64,000 nt of DNA from Pascua guehoae. Lineage: Eukaryota > Basidiomycota > Tremellomycetes > Trichosporonales > Trichosporonaceae. The stretch is from the NCBI GenBank assembly GCA_001600415.1, contig BCJX01000003.1:2052667-2116666 (forward strand), given 5' to 3'. The notes beneath the pieces are model-generated. The model was not told the DNA's origin. It saw nothing but the letters and a program-made list of their open reading frames with translations, and made no database searches. The position numbers and the translations under genes were made by a program. Positions 20,507-29,888 of this stretch are shown here, piece by piece (positions within the stretch are counted from its first letter, which is position 1; every line of letters starts with the position of its first letter).

Positions 20507-22354
20507 CTACTTCATCCACGATGGCACCGGCCCGCCAGTGTCTTCGACCTTCTGCCGTTTCGAAGGCCCAGCCTCCTCTTCGTCCTCTTCCTCTTCGTCC
20601 TCTTCGTCCTCGGCCACCTTGCGCCCTCCCTTAGTGAGGATATCCTTGATTGTTTCGGCCGCTTCCCTCTCGCCACGGTTAAAGGATGGGTGCTTCCACC
20701 GAAAGACGCTGATCTGCCCAGTTAGTTAAGCATAAAGCATTCAGTCCCGTACTTTAGTCGACCGCTTATTGTAAAGCTGCTGTCAGCGTTGACTCATTGC
20801 CAAGAGGTACACTCACGGGCTCGAACTCTGAGCGTGTAAATCCGTGGATGAAAGCCCGCCAGTTCTTAACAAAGTCCGGACTGCTAGTCAGCTGCGTCGT
20901 ACCAGACTGAGGTCTCACCTGGCTACCTTCAAGAACTCTTCTTTATCGCGCACATACACACTCGCCCCATCTTCATCCCAGCCAAATGCATTGTTGCCCT
21001 GTGCTGCTGGAGATTCGAGGAAGTCGTACAGCTTCATGGCAAATGTTGGGTTTTTGGTGCGACGCAGTGCGGCTTTCTTGGGCTTTTCGTTGGGCACGCC
21101 GTCCTTTGTCACTTTGGAGAGGTGTTCTTCGCCGCCCCTCTGGAAGAAAGGATGACACCAGCGCCACTCAACGCCCTGATGACAATTAACAGTCTGAACG
21201 GACTCTCCATAATTGGATTCCACTATGCACAGTTGAGTTCAACTAAGCATAGTTGAAGTTGAACTGCAGATCCACGGCAGACGTACCTGTCCCACTTTGC
21301 GCTTGCGTTTGCCCTCGCGTGACTACGTTTTAGTCCTTGCCTTCACGCCTGCTCAACCCAACCTACCATTTGAAATCCCCACATCCGCAGTGTCGCGAGC
21401 CACTCGTTCCAGGTTGTGTCGAAGTAGTCCTTGCTTGTTGATGTTCAGTGCTGAAGTTGGAAGGTAGGACGATTCACTCACAAGGGTCCAGTAAGGAACT
21501 TGTCCTTGTCGCAAATGTAAAAGGACGTGCCGCTGTCGCTCCAGCCTATGCAGCTCTGTCGTTCGTCCTCAGATGCTTCAAGAAGCCGGTATAGCTTCAG
21601 CTGGAAAGTACCAATCTCAGTTGTGGCAGACTCGCGGTAGAAGTTGGAATAGGTGTAAATATTCCCAATGTCCTCTGCAGTCGAATCTGGGCCGAAGAGC
21701 GCGTGTGTGAACTTTACAATCTGAGGTCAGATAATATTGCGATCATCACGCTCACGTGCCGGCCCTTGGCATAGTCGTCTTTCTATCGTCAGTGACTTTG
21801 GCAGTGGGTTATCCTCACCCTGGAAAATCCTCGATTGGAAAGGTGGCCATTGAACTCGCGAAAAGACCATTTCCTACTGGAGTCTATGTCGTTGCTGCAT
21901 CTCCGTCAACAAAGGCAGAACACGCCGATTGTGCTTACAGGACGCTCGTGGAGAACTTAGCCACGTCGTGGATGATAAATCCTGTTTGGGCACCGACCGT
22001 CCAGTCCACCACATCACTCGATGCCGGAACAGAATCCTGGAGAGCAGTGTGTAGTTTTTCAAGGAACGTGACTCCCCTGCCGTTCGTGCGCTTGATGTGG
22101 GCTTTTGTCGGGGAGTAGTCACTAAGACTGAGGTCGCTCAGACACTTGGTGAGCGTTTCGTCGGGAGTGGCGACGTGGTTGATTCGGGCTTGCACGCGCG
22201 CATCCTTCTCCTGGCGTTCCTGGCGACATTTCTTGGCGTTTTCCTGGAAACGGTGCATGCTGAACTTACTGGGCCGTGTGGCGACCCACCGAGCAAGCTT
22301 GTCATTCTCTGCTCCGTCCATGTCAGCCCACTCTGGGCTCGAGTGGGATGTCAT
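20507..22354 (-). CDS. Protein with three tandem HSF-type DNA-binding domains
   Basis: Read from ATG 22354 through about ten exons to TAG 20507. Domain 1: FLEKLHTAL, VVDWTVGAQTGFIIHD, then WSFREFNGHLSNRGFSR (compare HSF helix 3, SFVRQLNMYGFRK), then IVKFTHALFG. Domain 2: FQLKLYRLLEA, IGWSDSGTSFYICDKDKF, DYFDTTWNEWLATLRMWGFQ, EWRWCHPFFQRGGEEHL. Domain 3: FAMKLYDFLES, FGWDEDGASVYVRDKEEF, DFVKNWRAFIHGFTRSEF, FRWKHPSFNRGERE. Each repeats the HSF order: helix 1, beta strand with Trp, recognition helix, and the F/W-x-HP-x-F-x-RG wing. The C-terminus is acidic with KRQK. No oligomerisation coiled coil was seen, unlike true heat-shock factors. A 27-nt microexon (KDDYAKGRH) lies in domain 1. It is probably a nuclear DNA-binding protein, but the targets are unknown. 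Confidence 0.78.
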
Positions 22355-22958
22355 GTTCCGGGACAGTGCCGAGGGCGTGTTAAGAGGAGGGTGGTGTATC
22401 GGTCTCCGAAGTAGGGGGAATCAGAAAGCAAGGGGAGATCTTTGGCGGTGAGACAAGGTGGAGCAGGGTAATGCGAGGACGAGTAGGGAGACGAGCACAC
22501 CGTACGTGGACAGCGGTCGTAAAGTTTGAGAGCAGCGTCGAGACGCAATGAGGTGCAGGGAGAAGTGTCGACGACAAGAAAGTTTCAACACACGTTGCGC
22601 AGACGCCTTGAGCTTCTCGACACACAAGCTAACGCGATGATACGACACGGGGCACGCACGGGGGCCACAAGTGCCTAACGCCGAAGGGCTGACATGTGTG
22701 GTGAGCGTCAAACGATCGTCGCAGACGATGGAGACCAGGTCACTCTCCGCCTAGTTGGGACAAACTCCGCCTAGTTGAGATACACTCAGCCTAGTTGTGG
22801 ACAAACTCTGGCTCATCGTCACATCATCTCCTACACTCGACGTTTACTCCTTTTCCTTCTCCTCGACCTCTTCGCCACCTACCAATCTCTGTACCACCCT
22901 CCCTCATCCTGTTCCCAACGTTTGCCCCTCCCTTCGCCCCCTCACCGCGACAACTGTC
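22355..22958. other. Divergent promoter between the triple-HSF gene and family B copy 1
   Basis: Includes the GCCTAGTTG repeats listed separately and a pyrimidine-rich leader (22830-22955) before the family B start. Confidence 0.5.
22745..22808. repeat. Three imperfect direct repeats with core GCCTAGTTG
   Basis: Units of about 24 bases (CTCCGCCTAGTTGGGACAAA and variants) occur head to tail in the divergent promoter. A related CGCCTAGTTGTG word occurs near 32768. Confidence 0.7.
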
Positions 22959-25349
22959 ATGCAGTCTCCCAACCTCGAAGCGCCCGCTTCCTCTCACGGC
23001 GCTGCCGAAACCTCGTTCCCCGAAGGATCTACGACCTACTTCCCCCAGTTTCGTATCGACCCGTTCACACTCGCCACGAACCGAACGGACCTCTCGTGGT
23101 TGCGAGACAAATCGGTGAATGAGAAAGCCGAGCTATCAATCAGGCTAGACGACTACCTTAAGCGCAACGACGGTCACGGCCTACTCGATTGTCTTCACAA
23201 GGCGGCTGGGGCCACCAAACCTCTCTTCACCTCGGTCAACCAGGTCGATGATGTTGTGAGATTGCTGAAGGATGTTCGGGATCACGTGCGTCCCAGCAAC
23301 GACCCCCGTCACCTTCCACGCCTTGCACTGTCCCCGTACCATTGGTCTGAACAGGAGGTGAGATTGCTGGAAGAGAACAAGAACATACCTCCTTTGAGCT
23401 GCGTCTGACAGCCAGCACAAGGACCTCACCCTCAAACTTCTGGATCTTTATATCGATTACAACAAGGGCTACCTTTGGCAACGACCAGATTTCGTCTTTC
23501 ATGTCTGGGAAGCCGTCCACGGAGATTGTCCAGTTGACCTCGTCCAACGCCATGGCACCTTTTGGTGTGCCATTCAGCTCTCTCCCGACCTCCCGGGTTA
23601 TTTCCCGTCTTGGGCGAGTGAAACTGCCGCAGCTTTGCAGGACGTGAGTTATACAGACTCATTTCGTGATCCCAGGCGAGCCCACATACATCTTATAACT
23701 GCTTGTGCAGCGTTAACCCCAACAGATGGTGAGCAAGCGTATGGAGGACAGGACCGGCCACGCACCTGGGCGGCGTGTCAATGTCTTCAAGTTCATGAAC
23801 GACTTCTACAACAAGTACGTCGACTCCTCCTCAGTAACGCTGACCTGGTACAGGGAGGGCCCCCATATCCTACAGATTGAAGAAGTAGGGGCCATTGAAC
23901 AGCGCGAGATCAAGGAACTTGCCGTGCGGCTGCTCCCCACAACCCCTTTGTGGATCGTACGCCTCGAGGTCCTCCGGCAATTTGGGGTCTCTATCTCTGG
24001 CAACAGGGAGGGCATGACGATCAGGGATCTGGAGGCGTTCTGCCCAGATATCCCCATTCCCGAGATTGCCAGGACACGTGACGCAATCAGCACCGCCTCG
24101 CTCCTCCAAACTGAAGACCGGATGCTGTCTCTGAGAGAGGCATACACAAAGCGACAAGAGCATCCGCGGGTGACCAATGACTCCCGCTTCACGTTTGCGC
24201 TCAATGAACCTTGGTCGTTGATCAGGAAAGGATGGGCAAAGGATGCTCTCGACTCTGCAGGCCGCGCGGCAGTGGGGGGTGAAATGGGCTGCTGTGTGAG
24301 TCACACCACTCGACAGAGCTAATTGCCAGTATGAAGGTTGCCCCTTCAGTGTTGTGAGGATGAGCGAGACTGGCATCACCGATGGGTTCTGGGCGAAGGA
24401 CCACCTGGAAAGCAACCCCAACAATCCCATGGCTTGTCGGCGCCATTTCCTGTTGGGTGTGCAGCTTATCCAGTGAGTTCAGTACCGTTAACCGGGGCAC
24501 TGCTGACAATAGCCCTGCTTCTCTCGCTCTTCCCCGACCAGTGGCCGTCGCTCTTCTCAAACCAGGATGCGAAGACATTCTGTTCAAGGCCATCAGCGGT
24601 GGGATCTGCCCTTTCCCGGACTGTCCCAACACCAACGTCTTTGGGGTCGCAACTATGCCCGATCCTACCGGCCAATACCCGGCGGTTTGTTCGCGATGTA
24701 GCTGTTCGTTGAAGAAGCAGATGAGCGGCATCATCCGGGAGAAAGGTAGCTCAACACACCGTGGCGTTGGCTGACCCTTACAGGGCTGGAGGCGTTGACC
24801 AAAGGGACTCTCCTTCCGATCGAGGGCGCCCACCTGAACGCGACGACCACCCTCTGCACGGCGTGCGGGAGGCGGCAATGCCCGAAAAATGACGGCATTT
24901 CAACTTCGTTCCTGTACGGCGTCTATGGGTACACAACAGCAGACGGCCAACCCTGCTGTCTTTCCTGTTTCAACGGGCTGCCGACTCTTCATAGTCTCAT
25001 GAAGAAATACGGATCCCTCATGTGTCCTCAGCTGAACCGCAATCTGCTCGAGGCAACTGCGCGGGCACTATGTCGACTCCCACGAAACGAGGTACGACAG
25101 CGGCTTCTCGAGGCCGCCATCGGCACAGCCTACAAGCTGTACCCAGGTGAGGACTTTCAAATATGATAGCGCTGACTGGCCGCAGTCCCAGTCAGTGTGA
25201 ATTGTGCCCACACAGCTATCCGCAACTATATTGTCAATCACCAACGAATCTTGAACGCTGGACAATTCATTAGGAGCTCCGTATGCCCCGGGGAGGGCGT
25301 TCGGGAGCGCAGCGCCATATCCGCCAGAGGACGGGTTTGGAGAGTGTAG
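22959..25349 (+). CDS. Cysteine-rich family B protein, copy 1
   Basis: I do not recognise this family. Eight exons (22959-23357, 23416-23643, 23726-23814, 23854-24295, 24330-24472, 24513-24745, 24784-25146, 25186-25349) sum to 686 aa in one frame. Copy 2 has the same exon pattern. The N-terminal third (SWLRDKSVNEKAELSIRLDDYL, then DVRDHVRPSNDPRHLPRL) is helical-looking. The C-terminal half has spaced cysteines and histidines that could bind zinc: MGCCYEGCPF with CRRHF; CPFPDCP with CSRC; CTACGRRQC with CCLSCF. There is no signal peptide or membrane span. The third intron is 39 nt. The last exon runs over the decayed repeat gene on the other strand and looks less conserved than the rest, so the C-terminus may have been replaced. 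Cys clusters suggest a nuclear or nucleic-acid role, which is inference only. Confidence 0.72.
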
Positions 25350-25480
25350 GGGGTACCGTACCCGCCAGGGAACGCGTTTGGGGCGGCGTAAGGAGCACCG
25401 TACCCGCGGGGAAAGCACTGGAAGAGGCGTATGGAGCACTGGGGAAAGCAGGATAGCCGACACCAGAGAAGTACCGTAGA
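25250..25480 (-). pseudogene. Decayed Gly-Tyr-Ala-Pro repeat gene
   Basis: On the minus strand three different frames in succession give the same type of repeat: APYASSSAFPAG, then GYGAPYAAPNAFPGGYG, then SGGYGAALPNALPGAYG. Two frame shifts separate them. This is what a frameshifted low-complexity gene looks like. It overlaps the last exon of family B copy 1 on the other strand. Confidence 0.5.
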
Positions 25481-25912
25481 CAGGAGGAGAGTGTAATAGT
25501 ACAGTACCAGACTTCTGCCGCCACGAATCAGCCTAGTACGTGCCCGAACCAGCCTGATGCGCGGTGCCTACATCCGGCGATACTATCCTCATTCGCCAAG
25601 AGCATATATATAGGCAGCTTGTCAGTACTGCTAGATGTTCTAGCGAATGAATTGTCTCGTTCCATCTTATCACCAACCCCAATACCGACCCGTTCTACGC
25701 CTGTAATACCGTCCGCCGCATCCGCGTTCGCCCCCTATTACAGGGAGACCGAGGCTAGGTCAATGGGAAGTGGAAGTCGGCGACGCGTGAGCTTGAAGAT
25801 GCGCTGGAAGTACTAGCTGTTGTTCATATTGCACATCGTTCTTCCCGCCCAGATGATGTATGAGCCTAAAAATAATTGGCCCCCTCTACTTATCAACAGC
25901 CCCTCTGCCCAC
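25350..25912. other. Intergenic between two convergent genes
   Basis: Apart from the repeat relic at its left edge and a TATATATA stretch, I see no gene. Plus-strand frames here overlap only as shadows. Confidence 0.4.
25605..25612. promoter_or_regulatory. TATA-box-like element without an obvious intact gene
   Basis: TATATATA in a GC-rich setting, about 130 bp upstream (minus strand) of the decayed GYGAP repeat. It may be the remnant promoter of that gene. Confidence 0.35.
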
Positions 25913-26284
25913 CTATCCCCGCCCCGACGGTCCCGGCGCGAAGAAATCGTTGATCGTCCGCTGTGTCTTGCGGCGCTTGCGCTTGACCTGGTCCTCGCCG
26001 GGTACGAAGAAGTCGGTTATAGCAGGTTGGGCGACCGGACGCTTGTTGCTGGGGTTCTTGGCCGAGCCAGTTCCCTTACGAGTGGATGGCCCCGGGGCAT
26101 CCTCATCGCCATGGGCGGTGGACACGGAACCGTTCTTCTTCTCCCTGTGCCACTTGTGGTCCGCCCGTGCCATATCAACGCGGTCCTCTTCTTGCTCACG
26201 AGAGAGCTTGCGAACGGTTTCTTCGAGTTGGAAGAGGCGATAGGGCACGTTTGCCTGTGGGAGGAGGTCGAGAATGTGTGCCAT
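25913..26284 (-). CDS. Small basic protein with two PIP boxes (putative PCNA-binding protein)
   Basis: A 123-aa frame from ATG 26284 (good context GCGCCATGG). Residues about 15-45 form a charged helix likely to be coiled coil (RLFQLEETVRKLSREQEE). A Ser/Gly/Lys-rich linker follows. The C-terminus has two PCNA-interacting motifs about 20 residues apart, QPAITDFF and QRTINDFF, both matching Q-x-x-hydrophobic-x-x-F-F, with a KRKRRK nuclear-localisation cluster between them. The first has the TD of a PIP degron, but a Glu replaces the basic residue at +4, so Cdt2-dependent turnover is not predicted. An upstream exon cannot be excluded, since the frame is open to 26419. No named homologue recognised. 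Confidence 0.68.
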   Translation of the reverse strand: MAHILDLLPQANVPYRLFQLEETVRKLSREQEEDRVDMARADHKWHREKKNGSVSTAHGDEDAPGPSTRKGTGSAKNPSNKRPVAQPAITDFFVPGEDQVKRKRRKTQRTINDFFAPGPSGRG

Positions 26285-26956
26285 GGCGCAGAATGGAAGC
26301 ACGTAAGGCAGAACCCCCTCGATACCAGGCCACAAGAAGAGGGCGGAGTGGTTACAAGAGGAAAAGAAGAGACAGTGCTGTTGGAATAACCGCTGTACAA
26401 AAGGGAATCGATTAGCCAAGTGTTGCCCCTTCCAACACTCCCACTGAACACGCAGGCTAAGTAGCTTGAGCTGGCCCTCTATTTCCAGCTACCCCCATAG
26501 GGCAGTCTCTTTCGGCAGCAGTCTCCCAACGAACTCGAACACCGGCTCATGAGCCCAGATATTTTGACTCTTAATCTGTTGTAGAAACAAGGCGAATGAG
26601 TTTGCATGAGGAAGAGTACAAAGGCAAAGTTGAACCTGGGTCGAGCGAGGGACCGACTGACCGACCGACCGACCGACCACGCGACACGAGGGCACGGCAG
26701 TCCCAACAAGTGCGACAATGCACGGGAAGTAGGTGCTGACAACGACCGACTGTGTGGAGTGGAGGATCGACAGCACAGCAGTCGAACCATTCGAGTCATG
26801 CTTCGTCAGCTTTGCGCCCCTCGGTAAACGGCGTTTTGTAGTTGTGGCACGCACCATTGCCCATGAGTGTGCGGAGCATACTGCTCGAGCGCATGGTGTG
26901 TGATGTCCAGTTTCACACCACAATCGTCTCTCAAACGCATCATCTTCCACTCGACA
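26285..26956. other. Divergent promoter between PIP-box gene and family B copy 2
   Basis: Contains a short GACC/GACT tandem run near 26650-26680. No gene seen. Confidence 0.5.
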
Positions 26957-29483
26957 ATGGCACCTGCAAAGCAAACGACACTGCCTCGCCCAGTGGCGTC
27001 GTCTTCGAAACATCCTAAGCAAGACGACGGCGCCGCTTCAACCGACCCTGAACAGGTCCAGACCACTGGCTCGCGGTACAGGTACAGGGCGTCCTGGTCC
27101 AACCCAAAAGCTCGGGAGGCTTGGCTCCAGGACAAGTCTCTCGAGGAGAAGGCGTCCATTTCCATCGCTATCGACCGCTTCCTCGACACGGGCGACAAAG
27201 CGGGCCTCCTCAGCTATGCCAATGGCCTGACCGGCAAACGACTGACGGTGTACAAGTCGGCAAGCGACCTGGCCGAGGTGATCAACATTGTGCGCGACGC
27301 GTACGACCACGTACGCCGAGCCCCGACCGATCCCCGTCATCTGCCGCGCCTGACGCTCTCACCAACGCATCTGTCGCACGACGAGGTGAGGTCTAGGCAT
27401 TGGACTGAGTCACTAACAGCAGTTGAAATCCCAGACCATTAAGTTGATGGACTTGTTTATCGACTTCAATGGTGGCCACGTCTACGACTCGCTCGAGTTC
27501 ACTGTGTGCCTGTGGGATGTCGTTTACGGAACTCGTATCTTTGACATCTGGAGGCACCACAACTCACTGTGGCGAACAGTTTCCCTGTCACCACAGCTCC
27601 CGGGCTTCACAATCGCCAAAGGCTACGACCAGCTTCCCGTCCTCCAGAGGGTATGTTGATGACGAGAAATTGTGACAGCCTTTTCAGCGCTCACCTCTCC
27701 AGATGACAGCACTGCGGATGCAAGAAACGCGCGGCCAAACCCCTCCCCCTCGCACCTTCAACCTCGGCAAAGCAATCAGGTTGAATGAGTTTTATCATTG
27801 GTGAGTTTCGACACTGGCGCGGCCTTGCTTCGACTCCACCAGAGTCGAGTTTCGACACTGGCACTGCCTTACCTCGACTCTGGTGGAGTCGAGTTTCGAC
27901 ACAGGCACTGCCTTGCCTCGACTCCACCAGAGTCGAGTTTCGACACTGGTGCTGCCTTGCCTCGACACCAAAAGAGTCGAGCAACTTGCAACGTACTGAC
28001 ACGCCCAGCCCGGCTGGCGAGCAGCACATGCTTCAAGTGGAAGAGATTTCGGACGCTGAGAAGCGTCAGATGAAGACGCTTGCTGTAAACCTCTGGATAC
28101 AGGGTGTTGCCGTATGGGTCATCCACGTGAAGGTCCTGTTTCAATTCGGTGTACCTTTCGCCATGACGGACGCCATGGATAGCTTCGACCGGATTTGCCC
28201 CGACATCCCAATTCCCCAGCAACATCAGGCTCCGCGGGGTGAAGCGGGCATTCTGGCCACCGAGGACCTACTGGAGGAGCTGCGCGCACAGTGCCTACGC
28301 GACGAGGTGCACCCTCGTCTTGCAAATGACCGCCGTTTTCAGTTCTCCCAATACGGTCAAATGCCGATCTTGGAACGCGGGTGGGAGGACGCCGGTATAG
28401 ATGAAGGGGGCGATAACCAGCGCCGGCTGCGCAACCTGGGAGATCGGATGGGCTGCTGTGTAAGTTGTCAGGTCTGTCCGGAATGCTGATAGCAGTACGA
28501 AGGCTGCTCCTTCCACGCTACACGCATGCTCGAGACCGGCGTGAGTGACGGATGCTGGACCCTCGACCTCCTCAAGAGCAATCCCGACAATCCCGTGGCT
28601 TGTCGACGCCACTATATCGCCGCTACGATGCTTGTCGAGTAAGCTTTGATGCTGTGCCAAACGCTTACGTATCTCAGCCCAGAGTCGTATGCACTTCCAC
28701 GCGAGGTTGCCCTCGCGCTTCTGCACCCGGATTGCAAGCAACTGCTTTTCAGGCTTCTGTCCGGTGGCGCCTGTCCCAACGTCGACTGTCTGAGCGCATT
28801 TGTCTTTGGGACAGCTCAGTATCCCGATCCCACTGGCCAATACGTTGCGGTTTGTCGCTGGTGCTTCCGGGCACTCGAAAAGAAGCTTGGAGTTGTCTCG
28901 GAGAAGGGTGAGTAGATTTCAAAGACCGGTACAATTAGTTGCTGATGTTGAGCAGGTCGTGAGGCTCTCAAACAGGGCACACTGTTTCCTATCCGCGGCC
29001 TGCAGCTCAACGGCGAGACTATCGTGTGCTCATCCTGCTCCAAGCGCCGTTGTATCCAAAACGACGTCCACTCGTCAATGCAACTGTACGGCCGTTTTGG
29101 GTACACCCTCAAGGATGGCACCCCATGTTGCCGCGGGTGCTTTGACGGTTTTACCAGCATCGCCCAAGTGGGAGCCCACTACGGTGGAACGATCATGTCG
29201 AGCGCCCTGAACCGCGACGTCATGTACGGTGTCGTCGACGAGCTCCTCAAGTACCACAAGACGACAACGGCCAGCGAGCTGCGCCGTCGTCTTTTGGAGA
29301 GCGCGATTGACGTCGCGTACAAGCTGTATTCACGTGAGATTTTCCCGAATCACTGCAACGCTGACGCCAGGCCCGCTTAGTGTCGGATGCGCTCGCACGG
29401 TCATCCTGTTCTATATGCGCCAGCATCACGTCCGCTTCCAGGCGGAATGGTTCCTTCGCAAGCTCGAGGATGACAGTTGGTGA
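26957..29483 (+). CDS. Cysteine-rich family B protein, copy 2
   Basis: Paralog of the gene at 22959, with the same exon order and start ATG 26957. Shared blocks: LQDKSLEEKASISIAIDRFL; RDAYDHVRRAPTDPRHLPRL (both copies have DPRHLPRL); LPGFTIAKGYDQLPVL; VEEISDAEKRQMKTLAVNL; FDRICPDIPIPQ (copy 1 has FCPDIPIPE); MGCC/YEGCSF with ACRRHY; CPNVDC with PDPTGQYVAVCRWC; CSSCSKRRC with PCCRGCF; LLESAIDVAYKLYS. The final exon (GCARTVILFYMRQHHVRFQ, then EWFLRKLEDDSW) ends at 29483. The intron at 27801-28008 is 208 nt and filled with a hairpin minisatellite, where copy 1 has a 39-nt intron. The two copies flank the PIP-box gene. Function unknown; spaced Cys/His suggest zinc binding. Confidence 0.72.
27804..27985. 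repeat. Intronic minisatellite with palindromic units
   Basis: Four to five units of about 43 bases. Each contains TTTCGACACTGGCACTGCC and a CGACTC-spacer-GAGTCG hairpin; the spacer is CACCAGA in some units and the inverse in one. It lies wholly inside the intron 27801-28008. Confidence 0.85.
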
Positions 29484-29888
29484 AACGGGGACAATCATTA
29501 GATGGAGTGATATCCATGTGAATGTACATTGATCCATGGAGGTTGGGCCTATTTCTTCGACTATCTTCGACACCAAGTCAGAATGGCATAGGGATGCGGA
29601 TGCCAAGTCAGGATCCAAGACACGTCCGGAAAGTCTTGAGACTGCCACTTGAGCTGGGTCCAGTTGAAGTTGCGCATGGGCACTCTCTAGACCAATGCAA
29701 TGGCACACTAGTACACACCCCACTGGTTCCTGCTTGTTGTATCCCAGATGTCCTGCACGCCTCCCTGTATACGGACCATGGGCGTACCCGAGCTTAATGT
29801 GGCAGTTTCATGACTTTCCGGACACACCTGTATGCATTAGGGTGCTATGAAAAAAATGACTTGCTTCGCCAAGGCGCCTTCTTGCCCC
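29484..29888. other. Intergenic, largely MITE copy B
   Basis: Separates convergent family B copy 2 and the unknown minus-strand gene. Nothing else seen. Confidence 0.5.
29617..29830. mobile_element. MITE copy B, about 214 bp
   Basis: The right end, inverted, reads CAGGTGTGTCCGGAAAGTCA and is followed by TA. The left end matches from CGTCCGGAAAGTCTTGAGAC but its outermost bases and TA are eroded. The interior shares CCTGCTTGTTGTATCCCA with copy C. No ORF of its own. Confidence 0.75.

Noticed and set aside
25820..26389. 189-aa plus-strand ORF
   Set aside because: Antisense shadow of the PIP-box gene, which has motifs and a better start.
27804..27985. CRISPR-like appearance of regularly spaced palindromic repeats
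   Set aside because: Units are contiguous minisatellite copies without unique spacers, inside a eukaryotic intron, with no cas genes.
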